From Chloroflexota bacterium (GTDB taxonomy: Bacteria; Chloroflexota; UBA6077; CF-72), in NCBI GenBank assembly GCA_019242065.1, contig JAFAWJ010000465.1:1-7764 (forward strand): a DNA stretch of 7,764 nucleotides, in the 5' to 3' direction. The notes under the pieces are model-generated. The model was not told where the DNA came from. It ran no database searches and saw only the letters and a list, made by a program, of their open reading frames with translations. This document shows positions 1 to 6,406 of this stretch, piece by piece (within the stretch, counting starts at the first letter, position 1; the number at the start of each line of letters is the position of its first letter). The position numbers and the translations under genes are program-made.

Positions 1-1353
1 CGTCTGCTCGCCCACGAGGTCAGTGAGCCACTGGCACGCTCCGATCCCGGAGCAGTCGACGACGAGGTCGTCCGCGCTGAGACGCTGACGCACGCGCGCC
101 TGATCATCGTCAACCCTGCCCAGCAGGTGGTCGCCGCCACGCGGGGCTGGGCCCTCGACGACGCGGACGGCGATCTCGCGGCGGCACTGTCGGGCGAGAC
201 CACGGTTGACACGAGTGAAGGCGGCGGACTCTTTGGCGGCCCGGACAGCGTGCAGGTCAACGTGCCGATCGTGTTGGACGACGGGAGCATCGTGGGTGCG
301 CTGCAAGCCACGTACAGCCTCGACGAGACGCAGGCCATCGTCAGTCGGCTGAATGCAACGTCGTTTGCACTGGCTATAGGAGGCGTCCTGGTGGCAGCCG
401 TGGCTGGCTTACTGCTGGCGACGTCGGTCGCTCGCCCGGCGGGCCAGGTCGCCGCCGCGGCGCGCACGTTCGCCACCGGGCGCGGCTTCGGTCCGCAGGT
501 CGCCACGACGTTTCCGGCACCATTGCCCGAGCCACGTGGCAGTACCGACGAGATTCGCGCGATGGTGGAAGCCTTCAACAGCATGGGCGATCAACTGCGG
601 GTGCACGAACAGGCGCGCCGAGAGTTCGCCTCGGACGTCTCGCACGAGCTCCATTCGCTGGCGTCGGCGATGCAGACGGCGGCCGAGGCGCTGGAGCGTG
701 GCGCCGCCGAAGCTAACCCGGCCCTGGGGCAGCGCCTGGTGCAGGGACTGGTCGGTCATACGCGGCGGCTGGTCCGATTGGCCGACGATCTGCTCGAGCT
801 CGCGCGCTGGGAGGGCGGTCGCCTGCGCGTCGACGTCGAGGACATCGACCTGGCCGAGCTGGTGCGGGGCACGCTCGACGAGTGGACACCCGAAGCCAGT
901 CGACAGGGCATCAGCCTGCAGGTGCGTCTGCCGGTTGGACCGCTGCCGCTCAGCGGCGATCCGATTCGTCTGACGCAAGCGCTTGGCAACCTGATCGAGA
1001 ACGCGCTGAAGTACGCCGGTCCCAATGGCTGGGTGCGGGTCGACGTCGCCCCGGCATTGTTCGGCAGCTACGAGCTGGCGGTGATGGACTCGGGGCCGGG
1101 CATTCCGCTCGACGTGCTGCCGCGGGTGTTCGAACGCTACTTTCGCGTCGAGGGCCGCGTGGGCGGCGGGCCGGGCGGCATGGGACTCGGGCTGGCGATT
1201 GCCCGCGCCATCGTGCTCGCGCACGGTGGCGAGCTGACGGCTGAGAGCCCGCGCGGGAGCGGCGCGCGGTTCGTCCTGCGCTTGCCGGTGCCGAAGACGG
1301 CGATAGGTCCGGCGCGACCGCTGGCGACGACGGCCAGGACCTTGCGGGAGTAA
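1..1353 (+). CDS. Sensor histidine kinase, 5'-truncated by window edge
   Basis: The reading frame is open from base 1, so the true start lies upstream; the in-frame GTG at 127 is probably internal. Order seen: an extracytoplasmic sensor segment (about 1-360), one transmembrane helix (about 361-423), a HAMP linker (about 424-606), a dimerisation/phosphoacceptor helix with the motif SDVSHEL and its His codon at 643-645, then an HATPase_c domain. The ATPase has an N-box (NLIENALKYAG, about 988-1020), a G1 box (DSGPGIP, 1087-1107) and a glycine-rich G2 box (GMGLGLAIAR, 1177-1206). Such enzymes autophosphorylate on His and pass the phosphate to a response regulator; none is in view and it may lie upstream. 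Odd point: the residues after HEL are H-S-L-A instead of the usual R-T-P-L, so the conserved proline is missing. The next gene starts 11 nt after the stop. The class is certain; the stimulus is unknown. Confidence 0.93.
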   Translation, partial: RLLAHEVSEPLARSDPGAVDDEVVRAETLTHARLIIVNPAQQVVAATRGWALDDADGDLAAALSGETTVDTSEGGGLFGGPDSVQVNVPIVLDDGSIVGALQATYSLDETQAIVSRLNATSFALAIGGVLVAAVAGLLLATSVARPAGQVAAAARTFATGRGFGPQVATTFPAPLPEPRGSTDEIRAMVEAFNSMGDQLRVHEQARREFASDVSHELHSLASAMQTAAEALERGAAEANPALGQRLVQGLVGHTRRLVRLADDLLELARWEGGRLRVDVEDIDLAELVRGTLDEWTPEASRQGISLQVRLPVGPLPLSGDPIRLTQALGNLIENALKYAGPNGWVRVDVAPALFGSYELAVMDSGPGIPLDVLPRVFERYFRVEGRVGGGPGGMGLGLAIARAIVLAHGGELTAESPRGSGARFVLRLPVPKTAIGPARPLATTARTLRE

Positions 1354-1364
1354 CAAGAGAAGGT

Positions 1365-2210
1365 ATGCGCGCGATCGACGTACACGTTCATCCGACCGAC
1401 GATCGAATCTCGCGAGCCTGGGCGGGTGATCAAGAAGATGCCGAGCGGTTCTTTCGCGGTCCATGGACGCACGAGGACCTGGATGCGACGGCTGCCCGTT
1501 ACGCGTCGCTGGACACGCTGGCGGTCCTGCTGGGCGCTGACGCCGAGACGACGACCGGCGTGCCGGCGTATCCGAACGACGAGCTGGCGGCGGCGTGCCG
1601 CAAGTATCCCGACCGGTTCATTGGCTTCGCCGGCATCGACCCGTGGAAAGGCGAGTTGGCGATTCGCGAGCTGGAGCGGTGCGCGAAGGAGCTCGGGCTC
1701 AAGGGGGCCAAGTTTCACCCGGGCAGGCAGGAGTTCTATCCCAACGATCGCCGCTTTTATCCACTCTTCGACGCCGCCTCCGCGCTCGGCATGCCCGTGC
1801 TCTTTCATACGGGCATGATGGCCGCCGGCGCGGGCACACCTGGCGGCCGCGGGGTGCGCCTCGACTACACACGCCCGATCTACCTCGACCATCTGGCTGC
1901 CGACTTCCCTCAGCTCACGATCATCGCCGCGCATCCGTCGTGGCCGTGGTCCGAGGAGGGCCTGGCGCTGGCGCGTCACAAGAGCAACGTGTTTCTCGAC
2001 CTGAGCGGCTATTCGCCCAAATACATTCCGCCGCAGTACATCCAGTTCGCCAATACACTGCTGCAGGACCAGATGCTCTTCGGCAGTGACTACCCGTTCA
2101 TCCCTCCCGAGCGCTGGCTGGCAGACTTCGAGGACGCCGGCTTTCGTCCGCAGGTGCACGACAAGATCCTGCGGTTGAACGCCCAGCGCGCGCTCGGTCT
2201 TCAAAGGTGA
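1365..2210 (+). CDS. Amidohydrolase-2 family metal-dependent hydrolase
   Basis: This 281-residue protein has the layout of the TIM-barrel amidohydrolase-2 family, which includes decarboxylases of the ACMSD/gamma-resorcylate type as well as hydrolases. Visible metal-site motifs are HVH at residues 7-9 near the N-terminus, FHPG with His118, FHTG with His148, AHPS with His190, and GSDYP with Asp242 near the C-terminus. These are the usual one- or two-metal ligands and catalytic acid of the fold. Length is normal to slightly short, and there is no signal peptide, so it is probably cytoplasmic. The ATG at 1365 directly precedes the first barrel strand. A purine-rich AAGAGAAGG (1355-1363) lies just upstream, unusually close at one base from the ATG. 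It sits between the kinase (11 nt) and RNase H (4-nt overlap), suggesting co-transcription. The substrate cannot be deduced. Confidence 0.88.
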   Translation: MRAIDVHVHPTDDRISRAWAGDQEDAERFFRGPWTHEDLDATAARYASLDTLAVLLGADAETTTGVPAYPNDELAAACRKYPDRFIGFAGIDPWKGELAIRELERCAKELGLKGAKFHPGRQEFYPNDRRFYPLFDAASALGMPVLFHTGMMAAGAGTPGGRGVRLDYTRPIYLDHLAADFPQLTIIAAHPSWPWSEEGLALARHKSNVFLDLSGYSPKYIPPQYIQFANTLLQDQMLFGSDYPFIPPERWLADFEDAGFRPQVHDKILRLNAQRALGLQR

Positions 2211-2893
2211 AGATCTACGGCGTTCAGGACCTGACCGAGTTCGCGGCCCGCCTGGCCGAGCTGCGGGCGACGTACGACCCGCCGCTGACGGCGGGCGAAT
2301 TCATCGCCTACACCGATGGCGCCTGCTTCGGCAATCCCCAGGGGCGGGGTGGCTGGGCGGCCGCCATCCTGGACGGCGGCCGTACCTGGCACCTCTTTGG
2401 ACACCTGTCGTCGACGTCCAATAATCGGGCCGAAGCGCTTGGAGTGCTGGCCGCCCTGGAGTGGGTGCCGCCGGGCTCCTCGCTCGAGCTCCACTCGGAC
2501 TCGGAGCTGACGATCCGCCAACTCGAAGGTCGGTACAAGATCAAATCCAACACCGACATCTGGGATGAGATCCGACGCGTGCGGGCCGATGTGCGGATGG
2601 TGCCCGAATGGGTGCGTGGGCACGCGGGCGACCCGTTGAACGAGCTTGCCGATCGGCTCTCGAAGATTGGCGCCCGCGACGGGACGCTCGACGACCTTGC
2701 GCGCCTCGAGGTCGAGAGCGAAGTGGCCGCGCCGCGGCGCGAGCCACCCGAGCTGGTCGGCGTGGTCCCGCGGGGGGACTGGGAGCGGGACTTCGTGCGC
2801 TCGGTGCGCGACCAGTTGCGCCGCGGTCGCACGCTGAGTCCCAAACAGCAGGCCATCGTCGACCGCATACGCGGTCGCGCCACGCCCGACTGA
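2207..2893 (+). CDS. rnhA: Ribonuclease HI with N- and C-terminal extensions
   Basis: Residues about 31-152 are a typical RNase HI domain, which cuts the RNA strand of RNA-DNA hybrids using two metal ions. All four carboxylates are present: Asp37 in YTDGAC, Glu76 in NNRAE, Asp98 in HSDSE and Asp149 in NELAD. The flexible-loop His139 in WVRGHAG is also present, 10 residues before Asp149 as in the E. coli enzyme. The GTG at 2207 overlaps the TGA of the hydrolase gene (GTGA), suggesting translational coupling. No ATG, GTG or TTG occurs in frame between it and the first catalytic Asp, which supports this start and gives about 30 extra N-terminal residues. Beyond the catalytic core there are about 75 more residues: an acidic/proline linker and then a charged helical segment with the motif LSPKQQAIVDRI. 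I do not recognise this tail; it may bind nucleic acid or a partner. The RNase H assignment is firm; the symbol is used in the family sense. Confidence 0.92.
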   Translation: MKIYGVQDLTEFAARLAELRATYDPPLTAGEFIAYTDGACFGNPQGRGGWAAAILDGGRTWHLFGHLSSTSNNRAEALGVLAALEWVPPGSSLELHSDSELTIRQLEGRYKIKSNTDIWDEIRRVRADVRMVPEWVRGHAGDPLNELADRLSKIGARDGTLDDLARLEVESEVAAPRREPPELVGVVPRGDWERDFVRSVRDQLRRGRTLSPKQQAIVDRIRGRATPD

Positions 2894-2900
2894 CAAAAAG

Positions 2901-2931
2901 AAGGGCGGCCCCAGGCAGGAGGGCCGCCCTT
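2901..2931. terminator. Hairpin terminator after the rnhA gene, possibly bidirectional
   Basis: An 11-bp perfect stem, AAGGGCGGCCC (2901-2911) with GGGCCGCCCTT (2921-2931), encloses a 9-nt loop and begins 7 nt after the stop codon of the RNase H gene. On the plus strand only three T residues close the stem (2930-2932), so the U-tract is weak. On the minus strand the stem would be followed by CTTTTTGT, a better U-tract. No minus-strand gene is seen to its right before 5479, so its main job is probably to end the kinase-hydrolase-RNase H transcript. Confidence 0.72.
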
Positions 2932-3009
2932 TGAAAGGGGGTGCGCTGCCGGCGGCGAGACCGGGCGCGGGGCCAGGGTCGCTCAGGATGTGCCACGAGG
3001 CGAGGGCCA

Positions 3010-3026
3010 GGCGGTACTGGACCGCC
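3010..3026. promoter_or_regulatory. 17-bp inverted repeat, candidate operator of the XRE regulator
   Basis: GGCGGT-ACTGG-ACCGCC is a perfect 6-bp inverted repeat with a 5-nt spacer. It is the only clear dyad between the terminator at 2931 and the ATG at 3085, apart from the GC-only palindrome at 3044-3051. It ends 8 bp before an extended -10 element. HTH_XRE proteins usually bind short dyads of this size, and the downstream gene starts with such a domain, so autoregulation is a reasonable inference. The motif GGTAC inside the left arm recurs at 3036-3040 within the -10 region. Binding is not shown by sequence alone. Confidence 0.4.
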
Positions 3027-3034
3027 CCAAAAAG

Positions 3035-3043
3035 TGGTACATT
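3035..3043 (+). promoter_or_regulatory. Possible extended -10 promoter for the HTH/NB-ARC/TPR gene
   Basis: TGGTACATT matches the extended -10 pattern TGn plus a hexamer agreeing with TATAAT at 4 of 6 positions. A -35 box at normal spacing (around 3015-3020) is poor, which extended -10 promoters tolerate. It lies about 40 nt upstream of the ATG at 3085. This is the most AT-rich patch in an otherwise very GC-rich intergenic region. No -10-like element of comparable quality was seen nearby. Confidence 0.35.
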
Positions 3044-3084
3044 GCGGCCGCCCTCCAGGGGACAGGTAGGCAGGCGGGTTCAGG

Positions 3085-5478
3085 ATGACGTTTGGCCAAC
3101 GCCTCCGCGGCCTGCGGCGCGACGTGGATTTCACGCAGGCTGAGCTCGGGGGCAGGGCGGGTTGCTCGGTCAATACCATTCGCAAACTCGAGGCTGACGA
3201 GCGACGGCCGTCGCGCGAGCTGGCGTCCCAGCTTGCGCTTGCCCTCGGCCTGCCACAGCGCGAGCGGGCCGACTTCATACGGCTGGCGCGCGGCACTGAG
3301 GCGCTGGGCCGTGCGCGCTTGCCGGCGCCCGTGACGCGCCTGATCGGCCGCGACGCGGATCTGTCCGTCCTGCGCGACCAGCTGCTCGATCCCGGCGTCC
3401 GCCTGCTGACGCTGGTCGGTCCGCCGGGCGTCGGCAAGACTCGACTGGCGCTCCAGCTCGCGACCGATCTGCAGGAGGCATTCCGCGACCGGGCGGCGTT
3501 CGTGCCCCTGGAAACCGTCCACGACCCTGACCTGGTGCCAGAGGCGTTGGCCCATGCCCTGGGTGTCCGCGTCGCCGCCGGACGGTCGCTCGAGCAGGGG
3601 GTGGGCGATCACCTGCGACCGCGTCAGCTGTTGCTGGTCCTCGACAACTTCGAGCACATCCTGCCGGCGGGCCACCTGGTCGGGCGTTTGCTGGCCGACT
3701 GCCCGCGCGTCGTCGTGCTGACGACGAGTCGTGAAGCGCTCCGCATCTACGGCGAAAACGTCTACGGCGTGCCGGCGCTGGAAGTGCCGTTACCCATGGC
3801 CCGCAGTGCGGGACGCAGTGCCTCGGAGTCGCTCTTTCTGGAACGCGCCCGCGCGGTTCGGCCCGCGCTCGCGCACCCGAGTGCGGCCGATCTTTCAGCC
3901 GTGGCCGAAATCTGCCGCCGTCTCGAGGGCTTGCCGCTGGCCATCGAGCTGGCCGCCTCGCGCGCGCTGAGCCCGGTGAATCTTGCCAATGCGCTCACGC
4001 AGCGTCTCGACCTTCTGTCGTCCGGGCCATCGAACCTGACCTCACGTCAGCGCTCGATGCGCGGCGCGCTGGATTGGAGCTACGAGCTGCTGTCTGAGGT
4101 CGAGCGACGTCTGCTGCGACGGATGTCGGTCTTCGGCGGTGGAGGCACGCTGGAGGCGATCGCTGCCGTGTGTGACGAGACTCCGGAGCTCACGCGTGAG
4201 GTCGTGGACAGCCTGTTCGACAAGAGCCTGCTCACCAGCGTGTTGGCCGACACCGGGCCGCGCTTCGGCATGCTGGAGGTCGTTCGGGAATATGCCGCCG
4301 AGCAACTGTTGCTGTCCGACGGCGCGGACGAGGTCGAATGGCGACGGCGGCGCCACGCCGAGTTTTTCGCGGCCGTGGCGGACGCGACGCCGGCGGGTCT
4401 CCGCGGACAGGACCAGCTGGGCTGGAGGAGTCGTCTCGAGCTCGATCACGACAACCTGCGGGCGGCGCTGGACTGGTCGCTGCGTCGTCCGGAGCCAGCG
4501 CTAGTCGGCCGACTGGCCGCGGGCATATGGCTGTTCTGGCGCGCGCGTGGCTATATCCAGGAAGGGTCGCGCTGGCTCGATGCGGCGCTGGCGCTGGGCG
4601 ACGAGTTGCCGATCAGCAGCCGCGCGTCGATCCTCAATGGCGCTGGCGTGCTGGCGATTCTTCAGGCGGACTACGCGACGGCGAACGATCGGCTCAGCGA
4701 GGCTCTGGCGGTGTATCGCGAGTTGAACGACCAGCTCGGGGTTGCGGTGGCCCTCAGCGATCTGGGGTGGGCGGCGCACGACTCGGGCGACGTGGAGCGC
4801 GCGGAGGAATTGTTCAACGCAAGTATGAGCATCCGTCGGCGGCTGGGCGACCGATGGGAGGAAGGTATCGGGGTCAACAACCTGGGCATGATCGCGGTGA
4901 CTCGGGATGATCTGCGCCAGGCGGCGGAGTTGTTTGCGCAGAGCGCGCGGCTGTTCGAGAGCGAGGGCGACTCCATCAGCATGGCGCAGGCGCTGACCAA
5001 CCAGGGCTGGGCGCTCCAGTTGTTGGGCGACTACGCCCGGGCCAACCGGCTCTTCTCGACCAGTCTGGCGGTCGCCGAGCGCTTCCAGGACTCACGGCGT
5101 GTCGCCAACAATCTTGTGAGTCTGGGCCTGATGGCCGTCTACCGGGGTGACTACGCCGCCGGCGGCGACCTGTTCACCGATAGCCTGACCCTCTTTTGCG
5201 AGCTGCACGATCGCCGGGGTGTCGCCGAGAGCCTGGAAGGTCTGGCGGGTGTGGGCGCGTTGCAACAGCGGCCCCACGACGCGGCGCGCCTGTTCGGGCT
5301 GGCGGAGGCGCTGCGCGAGACGGCCGGCGCGCCGCTGCTCGCCGGCGACCGAGCGCGGTACGACTCCGCGCTCGCGGCCGCACGCGAGCAACTGGCCGAC
5401 CCGGACTGGTCGGCGGCCTGGCAGGCGGGGCGTGAGGCCGACTTCGACGCCGAAGTCGGCCGACTCATCAACGCCTGA
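3085..5478 (+). CDS. XRE-HTH / NB-ARC ATPase / TPR signalling regulator (STAND type)
   Basis: A 797-residue three-part protein. Residues about 3-60 are an HTH_XRE DNA-binding domain starting FGQRLRGLRRD, with the TQAELGGRAGCSVNTIRKLE helix-turn-helix. Residues about 85-400 are an NB-ARC-like STAND ATPase with Walker A GPPGVGKT (about 112-119), Walker B LLLVLDNFEH (about 182-191), a TTSR sensor (about 213-216), the GLPLAIEL motif (about 282-289), and an arginine-bearing MLEVVREYA near the end of the winged-helix part. From about 480 to 760 come tandem TPR-like helical pairs, with repeated GDYA, GDVERAEELF and GDYARANRLF turns. STAND proteins act as ATP-dependent switches opened by ligand binding to the repeat domain; the ligand here is unknown. 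The HTH makes transcriptional control likely. The ATG at 3085 fits the HTH start exactly; the RBS is weak (AGGTAGGCAGG, 3064-3074). The stop at 5476-5478 abuts an opposing gene's stop. Confidence 0.93.
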   Translation: MTFGQRLRGLRRDVDFTQAELGGRAGCSVNTIRKLEADERRPSRELASQLALALGLPQRERADFIRLARGTEALGRARLPAPVTRLIGRDADLSVLRDQLLDPGVRLLTLVGPPGVGKTRLALQLATDLQEAFRDRAAFVPLETVHDPDLVPEALAHALGVRVAAGRSLEQGVGDHLRPRQLLLVLDNFEHILPAGHLVGRLLADCPRVVVLTTSREALRIYGENVYGVPALEVPLPMARSAGRSASESLFLERARAVRPALAHPSAADLSAVAEICRRLEGLPLAIELAASRALSPVNLANALTQRLDLLSSGPSNLTSRQRSMRGALDWSYELLSEVERRLLRRMSVFGGGGTLEAIAAVCDETPELTREVVDSLFDKSLLTSVLADTGPRFGMLEVVREYAAEQLLLSDGADEVEWRRRRHAEFFAAVADATPAGLRGQDQLGWRSRLELDHDNLRAALDWSLRRPEPALVGRLAAGIWLFWRARGYIQEGSRWLDAALALGDELPISSRASILNGAGVLAILQADYATANDRLSEALAVYRELNDQLGVAVALSDLGWAAHDSGDVERAEELFNASMSIRRRLGDRWEEGIGVNNLGMIAVTRDDLRQAAELFAQSARLFESEGDSISMAQALTNQGWALQLLGDYARANRLFSTSLAVAERFQDSRRVANNLVSLGLMAVYRGDYAAGGDLFTDSLTLFCELHDRRGVAESLEGLAGVGALQQRPHDAARLFGLAEALRETAGAPLLAGDRARYDSALAAAREQLADPDWSAAWQAGREADFDAEVGRLINA
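5436..5461. repeat. Perfect 11-bp hairpin inside the 3' end of the NB-ARC/TPR gene
   Basis: GGCCGACTTCG (5436-5446) and CGAAGTCGGCC (5451-5461) are exact reverse complements around a 4-nt ACGC loop, ending 14 nt before the stop codon. No T-tract follows on either strand, so it is not a standard intrinsic terminator. It sits at the meeting point of two convergent genes with no intergenic space. It may therefore act as a shared 3'-end structure that stalls or stabilises either transcript. It could also be a by-product of GC-rich coding (ADFDAEVG). Confidence 0.5.
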
Positions 5479-5595
5479 CTACATGCAGGTGCAGCCAAGC
5501 GGCTTGACGATGATGTGGACGGCTTGATTGAGCAGCGGGGTCACGTGGGCAACGGCGAGCATCAGCGTGACGGCGAGCGCGAAAAACGCGTGCAT
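5479..5595 (-). CDS. 38-residue hydrophobic small protein
   Basis: A short minus-strand frame from the ATG at 5595-5593 to the TAG at 5481-5479. The first two thirds are a strongly hydrophobic helix (FFALAVTLMLAVAHVTPLL), enough to span or anchor in the membrane. The C-terminal end is KPLGCTCM with two cysteines. An excellent ribosome-binding site, GGAAAGGG, lies 6 nt before the ATG, the best in this part of the window. The ATG is 38 nt downstream of the stop of the sigma-like gene on the same strand, so the two are probably co-transcribed. It matches no family I recognise. Options are a small membrane protein that regulates the sigma-like partner, a leader or signalling peptide precursor, or a chance frame. 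The RBS and the membrane-like sequence argue against chance. Confidence 0.55.
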   Translation of the reverse strand: MHAFFALAVTLMLAVAHVTPLLNQAVHIIVKPLGCTCM

Positions 5596-5601
5596 GCGAA
5601 A

Positions 5602-5609
5602 CCCTTTCC
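5602..5609 (-). promoter_or_regulatory. Ribosome-binding site of the 38-residue protein
   Basis: Read on the minus strand, GGAAAGGG is followed by six bases (TTTCGC) and then ATG at 5595. It falls in the short gap between the sigma-like gene and the small frame. It is the main reason for calling that small frame a gene and for choosing this start over the longer frame that reads through from 5925. Confidence 0.6.
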
Positions 5610-5633
5610 GTGGGGTGTGAATGGCGAGCGTCG

Positions 5634-6335
5634 TCAGGCCAGCAGGTCCTGGATCGCGCTGCTGCGCCGCAGGCGCTCGATCATGTTGCGTTTGCTGCGG
5701 TAGACGTCGTAGACGTCGTGAAAGTCGGCGGGATGGCGAGCCAGGATCTCGCGTGGAGTCAGGCCGCCGACGAAGGACAGGTGCGCCACGAGGCGCTCGC
5801 GGGGGTTGTTCAGCTCGCGGTCGATGGTGAGCCACAGCTCGCGACCGATGACGCCGCCGATGACCTGGGCGGCGGGGTCGTCGCCGAGACACGTCTCGGG
5901 CGCGACGTCGTCGAGCGACAGGCACGCCTGACGGCGGCGACTGCGGGCTTCGTCGAGCAGCACGCTGCCGAGGCAGAGCTTGAGGTACTGGAGGATGGCC
6001 GCCAGGTCGTCGAAGTGGTGCACGCGGCCGCGGCGGCAGGCCTGCCAGAAGCGCTGGAAGGCGCGGTCGACGCAGAAGCCGTCGTCTTCAACGACGAGCC
6101 CGCGGACGACGCGCCGCGCGGCGTGTGAGACCAGGATGGGGCGGTAGACGTCCATGACGGCCTGCCAGGCCGCCGGGTCGTCGTGGTCCATGGCGCGTCG
6201 AAACAGCTCGAGCCCCGCCGCGTCGTCAGCGGCCTCCCCGCGCGCGTAGATTGCCTCCTGAGCCTGCGCCTCGGCTCGCAGCTCGGTGACCGACAGCTGG
6301 GGCAGCTCGCGGTAATGCTGAGTCTCGGTCTGCAT
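5634..6335 (-). CDS. Divergent sigma-70-family (ECF-like) sigma factor
   Basis: This 233-residue protein has a short variable N-terminus. Residues about 44-135 resemble sigma region 2: LFRRAMDHDDPAAWQAVMDVY, then DRAFQRFWQACR, then ILQYLKLCLGSVLLDEARSRRR. Residues about 165-226 resemble region 4, with an HTH around LTPREILARHPADF and VYRSKRNMIERLRR. It would direct RNA polymerase to a specific promoter set. Region 3 is absent, as in ECF factors, and the length is typical. The ATG at 6335-6333 has a TAGGGTGG RBS (6347-6340) four bases upstream. No anti-sigma factor of ordinary size is next to it; the 38-residue membrane-like protein downstream is the only partner in view. The sequence is divergent, so some annotation pipelines may call it hypothetical. 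The fold assignment is based on motif order and is fairly secure. Confidence 0.78.
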   Translation of the reverse strand: MQTETQHYRELPQLSVTELRAEAQAQEAIYARGEAADDAAGLELFRRAMDHDDPAAWQAVMDVYRPILVSHAARRVVRGLVVEDDGFCVDRAFQRFWQACRRGRVHHFDDLAAILQYLKLCLGSVLLDEARSRRRQACLSLDDVAPETCLGDDPAAQVIGGVIGRELWLTIDRELNNPRERLVAHLSFVGGLTPREILARHPADFHDVYDVYRSKRNMIERLRRSSAIQDLLA

Positions 6336-6357
6336 GAGGCCACCCTAGAAACCGAGC

Positions 6358-6386
6358 ATTGCAACAGCGTGACAAACGCGTTGCAA
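6358..6386 (-). promoter_or_regulatory. Putative sigma-gene promoter overlapped by an inverted repeat
   Basis: On the minus strand TTGCAA (6386-6381), a 17-nt spacer and TGCAAT (6363-6358) form a sigma-70-like pair, each hexamer matching consensus at 4 of 6. This would place the transcript start about 15 nt before the ATG at 6335. The same bases form an inverted repeat: TTGCAACAGCGT (6359-6370) against ACGCGTTGCAA (6376-6386), 11 pairs with one bulged A and a 5-nt spacer. A dyad spanning -35 to -10 is a classic repressor or autoregulation layout. The dyad is certain, its role is inferred. Confidence 0.45.
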
Positions 6387-6406
6387 CGGCAACGACACGT
6401 AGCCAA

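Noticed and set aside
127..129. GTG as the start of the histidine kinase
   Set aside because: The frame stays open to base 1 with protein-like sequence, and starting here would cut the sensor domain and remove the first membrane segment expected upstream.
409..1464. Long minus-strand open frame opposite the kinase, and similar ones at 1137-2204 and 2201-2896
   Set aside because: Their translations are arginine- and alanine-rich without domain motifs, and the plus-strand genes beneath them have clear catalytic motifs. They are high-GC shadow frames.
3044..3051. GCGGCCGC palindrome upstream of the HTH/NB-ARC/TPR gene
   Set aside because: Short GC-only palindromes are expected by chance in DNA of this composition.
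5701..5718. Tandem 9-bp repeat TAGACGTCG x2 inside the sigma-like gene
   Set aside because: It encodes DVYDVY on the minus strand within the region-4 helix; two copies only, in frame, and best explained by the protein sequence.
5479..5925. 148-residue minus-strand frame containing the small protein at its end
   Set aside because: Its first two thirds overlap the sigma-like gene in another frame and are arginine-rich without pattern; only the last 38 residues have their own RBS and start.
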